From the NCBI GenBank assembly GCA_025642075.2, contig JAODUO010000640.1:102501-166500 (forward strand): a stretch of 64,000 nt of DNA, read 5' to 3'. Of this stretch, positions 47,590 to 59,574 are shown piece by piece; the stretch's first letter is position 1; each line of letters opens with the position of its first letter. The translations under genes were made by a program, and so were the position numbers. This stretch comes from Ridgeia piscesae. Lineage: Eukaryota; Annelida; Polychaeta; Sabellida; Siboglinidae. The notes under the pieces are model-generated. The model made no database searches, had not been told where the DNA came from, and saw only the letters and a list, made by a program, of their open reading frames with translations.

Positions 47590-50500
47590 CAAAGGACAGT
47601 GACCCACCACCCTGAAAATGATAATAATCCTGACAAGGACAAGACAGCGACCGTCACCCTGCAAAGGACAAAACCCCTACACCACAACGGACAGTGACTG
47701 CCCCCTCTGGCAAAGGATGATGACCAACACCCCACAAAGAACAGTAACTCTCACCCCACAAAGAACAGTAACTCTCACCCCACAAAGGACAGTAACTCCC
47801 ACCCCACAAAGGACAGTAACTCCCACCCCACAAAGAACAGTCACTCTCACCCCACAAACAACAGTAACTCTCACCTCACAAAGGACAGTAACTCTCACCT
47901 CACAAAGGACAGTAACTCCCACCCCACAAAGAACAGTAACTCCCACCCCACAAAGAACAGTAACTCCCACCCCACAAAGAACAGTAACTCTCACCTCACA
48001 AAGGACAGTAACTCCCACCCCACAAAGAACAGTAACTCCCACCCCACAAAGGACAGTAACTCTCACCCCACAAAGGACAGTAACTCCCACCCCACAAAGG
48101 ACAGTAACTCTCACCCCACCGCAACGGACAAAGGCAAAAGGGAGATGACCAACACCCCACAAAGAACAGTAACTCTCACCCCACAAAGAACAGTCACTCT
48201 CACCTCACAAAGAACAGTAACTCTCACCCCACAAAGAACAGAAACTCCCACCCCACAAAGGACAGTAACTCCCACCCCACAAAGAACAGTAACTCCCACC
48301 CCACAAAGAACAGTAACTCCCACCCCACAAAGAACAGTAACTCTCACCCCACAAAGAACAGTAACTCTCACCCCACAAAGAACAGAAACTCCCACCCCAC
48401 AAAGGACAGTAACTCCCACCCCACAAAGGACAGTAACTCTCACCCCACAAAGAACAGTAACTCTCACCCCACAAAGAACAGTAACTCCCACCTCACAAAG
48501 AACAGTAACTCCCACCCCACAAAGAACAGTAACTCCCACCCCACAAAGAACAGTAACTCTCACCCCACAAAGAACAGTAACTCTCACCCCACAAAGAACA
48601 GAAACTCCCACCCCACAAAGGACAGTAACTCCCACCCCACAAAGGACAGTAACTCTCACCCCACAAAGAACAGAAACTCCCACCCCACAAAGGACAGTAA
48701 CTCCCACCCCACAAAGAACAGTAACTCCCACCCCACAAAGAACGATAACTCTCACCCCACAAAGAACAGTAACTCCCACTCCACCAAGAACAGTAACTCC
48801 CACCCCACAAAGAACAGTAACTCTCACCCCACAAAGAACAGTAACTCCCACCCCACAAAGAACTAACTCTCACCCCACAAAGGACAGTAACTCTCACCCC
48901 ACAAAGAACAGTAACTCCCACCCCACAAAGGACAGTAACTCTCACCCCACAAAGAACAGTAACTCTCACCCCACAAAGAACAGTAACTCCCACCCCACAA
49001 AGAACAGTAACTCTCACCCCACAAAGAACAGTAACTCCCACCCCACAAAGAACAGTAACTCCCACCCCACAAAGAACAGTAACTCCCACCCCACAAAGGA
49101 CAGTAACTCCCACCCCACAAATAATGATAACTCTCACCCCACAAAGAACAGTAACTCCCACCCCACAAAGGACAGTAACTCCCACCCCACAAAGGACAGT
49201 AACTCCCACCCCACAAAGAACAGTAACTCCCACCCCACAAAGAACAGTCACTCTCACCCCACAAAGAACAGTAACTCTCACCCCACAAAGAACAGTAACT
49301 CCCACCTCACAAAGAACAGTAACTCCCACCCCACAAAGGACAGTAACTCACCCCACAAAGAACAGTAACTCTCACCCCACAAAGAACAGTAACTCCCACC
49401 CCACAAAGGACAGTAACTCTCACCCCACAAAGAACGATAACTCTCACCCCACAAAGAACAGTAACTCTCACCCCACAAAGAACAGTAACTCTCACCCCAC
49501 AAAGAACAGTAACTCCCACCCCACAAAGGACAGTAACTCCCACCCCACAAAGAACAGTAACTCCCACCCCACAAAGGACAGTAACTCTCACCCCACAAAG
49601 AACGATAACTCTCACCCCACAAAGAACAGTAACTCCCACCCCACAAAGAACAGTAACTATCACCCCACAAAGAACAGTAACTATCACCCCACAAAGAACA
49701 GTAACTCCCACCCCACAAAGAACAGTAACTCTCACCCCACAAAGAACAGTAACTCTCACCCCACAAAGAACAGTAACTCCCACCTCACAAAGAACAGTAA
49801 CTCTCACCCCACAAAGAACAGTAACTCTCACCCCACAAAGGACAGTAACTCTCACCCCACAAAGGACAGTAACTCTCACCCCACAAAGAACAGTAACTCT
49901 CACCCCACAAAGAACAGTAACTCTCACCCCACAAAGAACAGTAACTCTCACCTCACAAAGGACAGTAACTCCCACCCCACAAAGAACAGAAACTCCCACC
50001 CCACAAAGGACAGTAACTCCCACCCCAAGAACAGTAACTCCCACCCCACAAAGAACAGTAACTCTCACCCCACAAAGAACAGTAACTCCCACCCCACAAA
50101 GAACAGTAACTCCCACCCCACAAAGAACAGTAACTCCCACCCCACAAAGAACGATAACTCTCACCCCACAAAGAACAGTAACTCCCACCCCACAAAGAAC
50201 AGTAACTCTCACCCCACAAAGAACAGTAACTCCCACCCCACAAAGAACAGTAACTCCCACCCCACAAAGAACAGTAACTCCCACCCCACAAAGAACGATA
50301 ACTCTCACCCCACAAAGAACAGTAACTCCCACCCCACAAAGGACAGTAACTCCCACCCCACAAAGAACAGTAACTCCCACCCCACAAAGAACGATAACTC
50401 TCACCCCACAAAGAACAGTAACTCCCACCCCACAAAGGACAGTAACTCCCACCCCACAAATAATGATAACTCTCACCCCACAAAGAACAGTAACTCCCAC

Positions 50501-53500
50501 CCCACAAAGGACAGTAACTCCCACCCCACAAAGGACAGTAACTCCCACCCCACAAAGAACAGTAACTCCCACCCCACAAAGGACAGTAACTCCCACCCCA
50601 CAAAGAACAGTAACTCCCACCCCACAAAGGACAGTAACTCCCACCCCACAAAGGACAGTAACTCTCACCCCACAAAGAACAGTAACTCCCACCCCACAAA
50701 GGACAGTAACTCCCACCCCACAAAGGACAGTAACTCCCACCCCACAAAGGACAGTAACTCTCACCCCACAAAGAACAGTAACTCCCACCCCACAAAGGAC
50801 AGTAACTCCCACCCCACAAAGAACGATAACTCTCACCCCACAAAGAACAGTAACTCCCACTCCACCAAGAACAGTAACTCCCACCCCACAAAGAACAGTA
50901 ACTCTCACCCCACAAAGAACAGTAACTCCCACTCCACCAAGAACAGTAACTCCCACCCCACAAAGGACAGTAACTCTCACCCCACAAAGAACAGTAACTC
51001 CCACCCCACAAAGGACAGTAACTCTCACCCCACAAAGAACAGTAACTCTCACCCCACAAAGAACAGTAACTCCCACCCCACAAAGAACAGTAACTCTCAC
51101 CTCACAAAGAACAGTAACTCCCACCCCAAAAAGAACAGTAACTCTCACCCCACAAAGAACAGTAACTCCCACCCCACAAAGGACAGTAACTCCCACCCCA
51201 CAAAGAACAGTAACTATCACCCCACAAAGAACAGTCACTCTCACCCCACAAAGAACAGTAACTCTCACCCCACAAAGAACAGTAACTCCCACCTCACAAA
51301 GAACAGTAACTCCCACTCCACAAAGGACAGTAACTCCCACCCCACAAAGAACAGTAACTCCCACCCCACAAAGGACAGTAACTCTCACCTCACAAAGAAC
51401 AGTAACTCCCACTCCACAAAGGACAGTAACTCCCACCCCACAAAGGACAGTAACTCTCACCCCACAAAGAACAGTAACTCTCACCCCACAAAGAACAGTA
51501 ACTCCCACCCCACAAAGAACAGTAACTCTCACCCCACAAAGAACGATAACTCTCACCCCACAAAGAACAGTAACTCTCACCCCACAAAGAACAGTAACTC
51601 CCACCCCACAAAGAACAGTAACTCCCACCCCACAAAGGACAGTAACTCCCACCCCACAAAGAACAGTAACTCCCACCCCACAAAGGACAGTAACTCTCAC
51701 CCCACAAAGAACGATAACTCTCACCCCACAAAGAACAGTAACTCCCACCCCACAAAGAACAGTAACTATCACCCCACAAAGAACAGTAACTATCACCCCA
51801 CAAAGAACAGTAACTCCCACCCCACAAAGAACAGTAACTCTCACCCCACAAAGAACAGTAACTCTCACCCCACAAAGAACAGTAACTCTCACCTCACAAA
51901 GAACAGTAACTCTCACCCCACAAAGAACAGTAACTCTCACCCCACAAAGGACAGTAACTCTCACCCCACAAAGGACAGTAACTCTCACCCCACAAAGAAC
52001 AGTAACTCTCACCCCACAAAGGACAGTAACTCTCACCCCACAAAGAACAGTAACTCTCACCTCACAAAGGACAGTAACTCCCACCCCACAAAGAACAGAA
52101 ACTCCCACCCCACAAAGGACAGTAACTCCCACCCCACAAAGAACAGTAACTCCCACCCCACAAAGAACAGTAACTCTCACCCCACAAAGAACAGTAACTC
52201 CCACCCCACAAAGGACAGTAACTCCCACCCCACAAAGAACGATAACTCTCACCCCACAAAGAACAGTAACTCCCACCCCACAAAGAACAGTAACTCTCAC
52301 CCCACAAAGAACAGTAACTCCCACCCCACAAAGAACAGTAACTCCCACCCCACAAAGAACAGTAACTCCCACCCCACAAAGAACGATAACTCTCACCCCA
52401 CAAAGAACAGTAACTCTCACCCCACAAAGGACAGTAACTCCCACCCCACAAAGAACAGTAACTCCCACCCCACAAAGAACGATAACTCTCACCCCACAAA
52501 GAACAGTAACTCCCACCCCACAAAGGACAGTAACTCCCACCCCACAAATAATGATAACTCTCACCCCACAAAGAACAGTAACTCCCACCCCACAAAGGAC
52601 AGTAACTCCCACCCCACAAAGGACAGTAACTCCCACCCCACAAAGAACAGTAACTCCCACCCCACAAAGGACAGTAACTCTCACCCCACAAAGAACAGTA
52701 ACTCCCACCCCACAAAGGACAGTAACTCTCACCCCACAAAGGACAGTAACTCTCACCCCACAAAGAACAGTAACTCCCACCCCACAAAGGACAGTAACTC
52801 CCACCCCACAAAGGACAGTAACTCCCACCCCACAAAGGACAGTAACTCTCACCCCACAAAGAACAGTAACTCCCACCCCACAAAGGACAGTAACTCTCAC
52901 CCCACAAAGAACAGTAACTCCCACCCCACAAAGGACAGTAACTCTCACCCCACAAAGGACAGTAACTCTCACCCCACAAAGAACAGTAACTCTCACCCCA
53001 CAAAGAACAGTAACTCCCACCCCACAAAGGACAGTAACTCTCACCCCACAAAGAACAGTAACTCTCACCCCACAAAGAACAGTAACTCCCACCCCACAAA
53101 GAACAGTAACTCTCACCCCACAAAGAACAGTAACTCTCACCCCACAAAGGACAGTAACTCTCACCCCACAAAGAACAGTAACTCCCACCCCACAAAGGAC
53201 AGTAACTCCCACCCCACAAAGGACAGTAACTCTCACCCCACAAAGGACAGTAACTCTCACCCCACAAAGGACAGTAACTCCCACCCCACAAAGAACAGTA
53301 ACTCCCACCCCACAAAGGACAGTAACTCTCACCCCACAAAGAACGATAACTCCCACCCCACAAAGAACAGTAACTCCCACCCCACAAAGGACAGTAACTC
53401 CCACCCCACAAAGAACAGTAACTATCACCCCACAAAGAACAGTAACTATCACCCCACAAACAACGATAACTCCCACCCCACAAAGAACAGCAACTCCCAC

Positions 53501-56500
53501 CCCACAAAGAACAGTAACTCTCACCCCACAAAGAACAGTAACTATCACCCCACAAACAACGATAACTCCCACCCCACAAAGAACAGTAACTATCACCCCA
53601 CAAACAACGATAACTCCCACCCCACAAAGAACGATAACTCCCACCCCACAAAGAACAGTAACTCCCACCCCACAAAGAACAGTAACTATCACCCCACAAA
53701 CAACGATAACTCCCACCCCACAAAGAACAGTAACTATCACCCCACAAACAACGATAACTCCCACCCCACAAAGAACAGCAACTCCCACCCCACAAAGGAC
53801 AGTAACTCCCACCCCACAAAGAACAGTAACTCCCACCCCACAAAGAACAGTAACTATCACCCCACAAACAACGATAACTCCCACCCCACAAAGAACAGTA
53901 ACTATCACCCCACAAACAGCGATAACTCCCACCCCACAAAGAACAGCAACTCCCACCCCACAAAGGACAGTAACTATCACCCCACAAACAGCGATAACTC
54001 CCACCCCACAAAGAACAGCAACTCCCACCCCACAAAGAACAGTAACTATCACCCCACAAACAACGATAACTCCCACCCCACAAAGAACAGCAACTCCCAC
54101 CCCACAAAGAACAGTAACTCTCACCCCACAAAGAACGATAACTCCCACCCCACAAAGAACAGTAACTCCCACCCCACAAAGAACAGTAACTATCACCCCA
54201 CAAAGGACAGTAACTCCCACCCCACAAAGAACAGTAACTCCCACCCCACAAAGGACAGTAACTCTCACCCCACAAAGAACAGTAACTCCCACTCCACAAA
54301 GGACAGTAACTCCCACCCCACAAAGGACAGTAACTCCCACCCCACAAAGAACAGTAACTCTCACCTCACAAAGAACAGTAACTCTCACCCCACAAAGAAC
54401 AGTAACTCTCACCCCACAAAGGACAGTAACTCCCACCCCACAAAGAACAGTAACTCCCACCCCACAAAGAACAGTAACTCTCACCTCACAAAGAACAGTA
54501 ACTCTCACCCCACAAAGGACAGTAACTCCCACCCCACAAAGAACAGTAACTCCCACCCCACAAAGAACAGTAACTCTCACCCCACAAAGAACAGTAACTC
54601 ACCCCACAAAGAACAGTAACTCCCACCCCACAAAGAACAGTAACTCTCACCCCACAAAGAACAGTAACTCCCACCCCACAAAGGACAGTAACTCTCACCC
54701 CACAAAGAACAGTAACTCTCACCCCACAAAGGACAGTAACTCCACCCCACAAAGAACAGTAACTCTCACCCCACAAAGGACAGTAACTCCCACCCCACAA
54801 AGGACAGTAACTCCCACCCCACAAAGAACAGTAACTCTCACCCCACAAAGAACAGTAACTCTCACCCCACAAAGGACAGTAACTCACACTCCACAAAGAA
54901 CAGTAACTCCCACCCCACAAAGAACAGTAACTCTCACCCCACAAAGAACAGTAACTCCCACCCCACAAAGAACAGTAACTCCCACCCCACAAAGGACAGT
55001 AACTCTCACCCCACAAAGAACAGTAACTCCCACCCCACAAAGGACAGTAACTCTCACCCCACAAAGGACAGTAACTCTCACCCCACAAAGAACAGTAACT
55101 CTCACCCCACAAAGGACAGTAACTCCCACCCCACAAAGGACAGTAACTCCCACCCCACAAAGAACAGTAACTCCCACCCCACAAAGAACAGTAACTCTCA
55201 CCTCACAAAGAACAGTAACTCTCACCCCACAAAGAACAGTAACTCTCACCCCACAAAGGACAGTAACTCTCACCCCACAAAGAACAGTAACTCTCACCCC
55301 ACAAAGGACAGTAACTCTCACCCCACAAAGAACAGTAACTCCCACCCCACAAAGGACAGTAACTCACCCCACAAAGAACAGTAACTCTCACCCCACAAAG
55401 GACAGTAACTCCCACCCCACAAAGAACAGTAACTCCCACTCCACCAAGAACAGTAACTCCCACCCCACAAAGAACAGTAACTCTCACCCCACAAAGAACA
55501 GTAACTCCCACTCCACCAAGAACAGTAACTCCCACCCCACAAAGAACAGTAACTCTCACCCCACAAAGAACAGTAACTCCCACCCCACAAAGAACAGTAA
55601 CTCTCACCCCACAAAGAACAGTAACTCCCACCCCACAAAGAACAGTAACTCCCACCCCACAAAGAACAGTAACTCTCACCTCACAAATAACTCTCACCCC
55701 ACAAAGAACAGTAACTCCCACTCCACCAAGAACAGTAACTCCCACCCCACAAAGAACAGTAACTCCCACCCCACAAAGAACAGTAACTCCCACCCCACAA
55801 AGGACAGTAACTCTCACCCCACAAAGAACAGTAACTCCCACCCCACAAAGGACAGTAACTCCCACCCCACAAAGAACAGTAACTCCCACCCCACAAAGAA
55901 CAGTAACTCCCACTCCACCAAGAACAGTAACTCTCACCCCACAAAGAACAGTAACTCCCACCCCACAAAGAACAGTAACTCTCACCCCACAAAGGACAGT
56001 AACTCCCACCCCACAAAGGACAGTAACTCTCACCCCACAAAGAACAGTAACTCTCACCCCACAAAGAACAGTAACTCTCACCCCACAAAGAACAGTAACT
56101 CTCACCCCACAAAGAACAGTAACTCCCACCCCACAAAGGACAGTAACTCCCACCCCACAAAGAACAGTAACTCTCACCCCACAAAGAACAGTAACTCCCA
56201 CTCCACCAAGAACAGTAACTCCCACCCCACAAAGAACAGTAACTCTCACCCCACAAAGAACAGTAACTCCCACCCCACAAAGAACAGTAACTCTCACCCC
56301 ACAAAGAACAGTAACTCCCACCCCACAAAGAACAGTAACTCCCACCCCACAAAGAACAGTAACTCCCACCCCACAAAGAACAGTAACTCCCACCCCACAA
56401 AGAACAGTAACTCCCACTCCACCAAGAACAGTAACTCTCACCTCACAAAGAACAGTAACTCCCACCCCACAAAGAACAGTAACTCCCACCCCACAAAGGA

Positions 56501-57506
56501 CAGTAACTCTCACCCCACAAAGAACAGTAACTCTCACCCCACAAAGGACAGTAACTCCCACCCCACAAAGAACAGTAACTCCCACTCCACCAAGAACAGT
56601 AACTCTCACCCCACAAAGAACAGTAACTCCCACCCCACAAAGAACAGTAACTCCCACCCCACAAAGGACAGTAACTCTCACCCCACAAAGGACAGTAACT
56701 CTCACCCCACAAAGAACAGTAACTCTCACCCCACAAAGAACAGTAACTCCCACCCCACAAAGGACAGTAACTCTCACCCCACAAAGAACAGTAACTCTCA
56801 CCCCACAAAGGACAGTAACTCCCACCCCACAAAGGACAGTAACTCTCACCCCACAAAGAACAGTAACTCCCACCCCACAAAGAACAGTAACTCCCACCCC
56901 ACAAAGGACAGTAACTCTCACCCCACAAAGAACAGTAACTCTCACCCCACAAAGAACAGTAACTCTCACCCCACAAAGGACAGTAACTCCCACCCCACAA
57001 AGAACAGTAACTCCCACTCCACCAAGAACAGTAACTCTCACCCCACAAAGAACAGTAACTCCCACCCCACAAAGAACAGTAACTCTCACCCCACAAAGAA
57101 CAGTAACTCCCACCCCACAAAGAACAGTAACTCCCACCCCACAAAGAACAGTAACTCTCACCCCACAAAGAACAGTAACTCCCACCCCACAAAGGACAGT
57201 AACTCTCACCCCACAAAGAACAGTAACTCCCACCCCACAAAGAACAGTAACTCCCACCCCACAAAGAACAGTAACTCCCCACAAAGAACAGTAACTCCCA
57301 CCCCACAAAGGACAGTAACTCTCACCCCACAAAGAACAGTAACTCCCACCCCACAAAGAACAGTAACTCTCACCCCACAAAGAACAGTAACTCCCACCCC
57401 ACAAAGAACAGTAACTCCCACCCCACAAAGAACAGTAACTCCCACCCCACAAAGGACAGTAACTCCCACCCCACAAAGGACAGTAACTCCCACCCCACAA
57501 AGGACT
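47590..57506. repeat. 24-bp minisatellite, ~9.8 kb, about 405 copies (intron 9)
   Basis: Unit AACAGTAACTCCCACCCCAC plus AAAG (24 bp). Common variants are CTCTCAC for CTCCCAC, GGACAG for GAACAG, AACGATAAC, CTATCAC and ACTCCACCAAG. Degenerate founder-like units flank it (47590-47720 with CCCTGCAAAGGACAGTGACC; 57506-57535 with CTAGCAAAGGACAAG), and an odd unit breaks it at about 48118-48150. The period is a multiple of three without stops, giving reading frames of up to ~2370 codons on + and ~1760 on -. These are artefacts of the repeat. Confidence 0.98.
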
Positions 57507-57681
57507 AACCTTTACCTAGCAAAGGACAAGGGGAAAAGATGTCTAAGGAAATGTTTTTGTCCAAGGGTGTTTTAATCAGGTAATAGAAATGATTCAGTCT
57601 GTCTGAACTAGAGGTGTTTCGCAGTAGATGTGCTGTTCTGTGCACATTGTGTCTCCTGCTGAGCCAGTTACTTACTTGTAG

Positions 57682-57784
57682 AACCGACCACTCATCTACC
57701 TGGCGTTCATCGTGTTTGAGGTGTGTGTGGGCATCTTCTGGCCATCCATGGGCACGATGCGCAGCAGATACGTACCTGAGGCAA
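57682..57784 (+). CDS. MFSD5: MFSD5-like, coding exon 10
   Basis: Acceptor ACTTGTAG|AAC, phase 0. Encodes NRPLIYLAFIVFEVCVGIFW and PSMGTMRSRYVPEA. The exit is drawn at GCAA|GTAAGT (phase 1). An overlapping AG|GCAAGT would fit a GC-AG donor 4 bp earlier. The next exon, expected to start the R/N-x-F-R-(V/I)-P-L helix, was not found before 64000. Confidence 0.9.
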
Positions 57785-57815
57785 GTAAGTGTGTCTTCTA
57801 AGACTTGATCCTTAT

Positions 57816-58826
57816 ACAAAGACTGCTTGCTAGATAGAATCCATGCATATGACTGCTTGCTAGACAGAATCCATGCATATGACTGTTTGCTAGACACAAT
57901 CCATGCATATGACTGCTTGCTAGACAGAATCCATGCATATGACTGTTTGCTAGACACAATCCATGCATATGACTGTTTGCTAGACACAATCCATGCGTAT
58001 GACTGTTTGCTAGACACAATCCATGCATATGAGTGCTTGCTAGACAGAATCCATGCATATGAGTGCTTGCTAAACAGAATCCATGTATATGACTGCTTGC
58101 TTAACAGAATTCATGCATATGAGTGCTTGCTAGACAGAATCCATGCATATGAGTGCTTGCTAGACAGAATCCATGCATATGAGTGCTTGCTAAACAGAAT
58201 CCATGCATATGAGTGCTTGCTAGACAGAATCCATGCATATGAGTGCTTGCTAAACAGAATCCATGCATATGACTGCTTGCTAGACAGAATCCATGCATAT
58301 GACTGCTTGCTAGACAGAATCCATGCATATGACTGCTTGCTAGACAGAATCCATGCATATGACTGCTTGCTAGACAGAATCCATGCATATGACTGCTTGC
58401 TAGACAGAATCCATGCATATGACTGCTTGCTAGACAGAATCCATGCATATGACTGCTTGCTAGACAGAATCCATGCATATGACTGCTTGCTAGACAGAAT
58501 CCGTGCATATGACTGCTTGCTAGACAGAATCCATGCATATGAGTGCTTGCTAGACAGAATCCATGCATATGACTGCTTGCTAGACAGAATCCATGCATAT
58601 GACTGCTTGCTAGACAGAATCCATGCATATGACTGCTTGCTAGACAGAATCCATGCATATGACTGCTTGCTAGACAGAATCCATGCATATGACTGCTTGC
58701 TAGACAGAATCCATGCATATGACTGCTTGCTAGACAGAATCCATGCATATGACTGCTTGCTAGATAGAATCCATGCACATGACTGCTTGCTAGACAGAAT
58801 CCGTGCATATGACTGCTTCGATCCTC
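57816..58826. repeat. 30-bp minisatellite, about 34 copies (intron 10)
   Basis: GACTGCTTGCTAGACAGAAT plus CCATGCATAT, exact 30-bp period. Variants GAGTGC, CTAAACAG and CTAGACACAAT cluster in the first half; the second half is nearly homogeneous. Confidence 0.97.
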
Positions 58827-59574
58827 AATGATGCTTGCAGCAAATCCATGCATATGAGTGCTTGCTGACAGATCCACCATGAGTGCATCCTGCATATGAC
58901 TGCTTGCTAGACAGTAATCCATGCATCATGACTGCTTGCTAGACAGGTGATGTGCACATGACTCTTGTACTCGAATCCCACCCATATGACTGCCCTTGCT
59001 AGTCATCATATCCTCCCCATATGACACTTAGCTAGTCATCATATCCTCACCATGACTGCCCCTTGCTAGACATATCCTCACCATGACTGCTGCCTTTGTC
59101 ATTGTCATCCATCTCACCATGAGTGCCCCTTGCTAGTCATCATATCCTCACCATGAGTGCCCCTTGCTAGATCAGAAACCTCACCCTGACCGCCCTTGCT
59201 AGATCAGAAACCTCACCCTGAGTGCTGCAGACAGTCCCTTTTCATATGATGCTTCACCCAGAATAGTGCCCCATGAGTCTTGTAGATCATCATCCTCACC
59301 ATGACCGCTTGCTAGTCATCATCATCCTCACCATGAGTGCCCCTTGCTAGTCATCATATCCTCACCCTGACTGCTTGCCTTTGTCATTGTCATCCATCTC
59401 ACCATGAGTGCCCCTTGCTAGTCATCATGATCCCACCCATATGACACTTAGCTAGATCATATCCTCACCCTGAGTGCCCCTTGCTAGTCATCATATCCTC
59501 ACCAGGTGAGTGCCCTTAGCATTGTATCAGATCCTCACCCATGAGTGCCAGCACTAGTCATTGTCATCATGATC
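58827..59574. repeat. Degenerate transition between 30-bp and 43-bp arrays
   Basis: A mixture of broken CTTGCTAGACAG units and of CATCATATCCTCACC / ATGAGTGCCCCTTGCTAGTC hybrids. It has many irregular indels, unlike either clean array. Confidence 0.7.

Noticed and set aside
48145..57575. Reading frames of 400-2370 codons on both strands
   Set aside because: They only reflect a stop-free 24-bp unit (a multiple of three) inside intron 9; the peptides are pure unit repeats and both strands are open at once.
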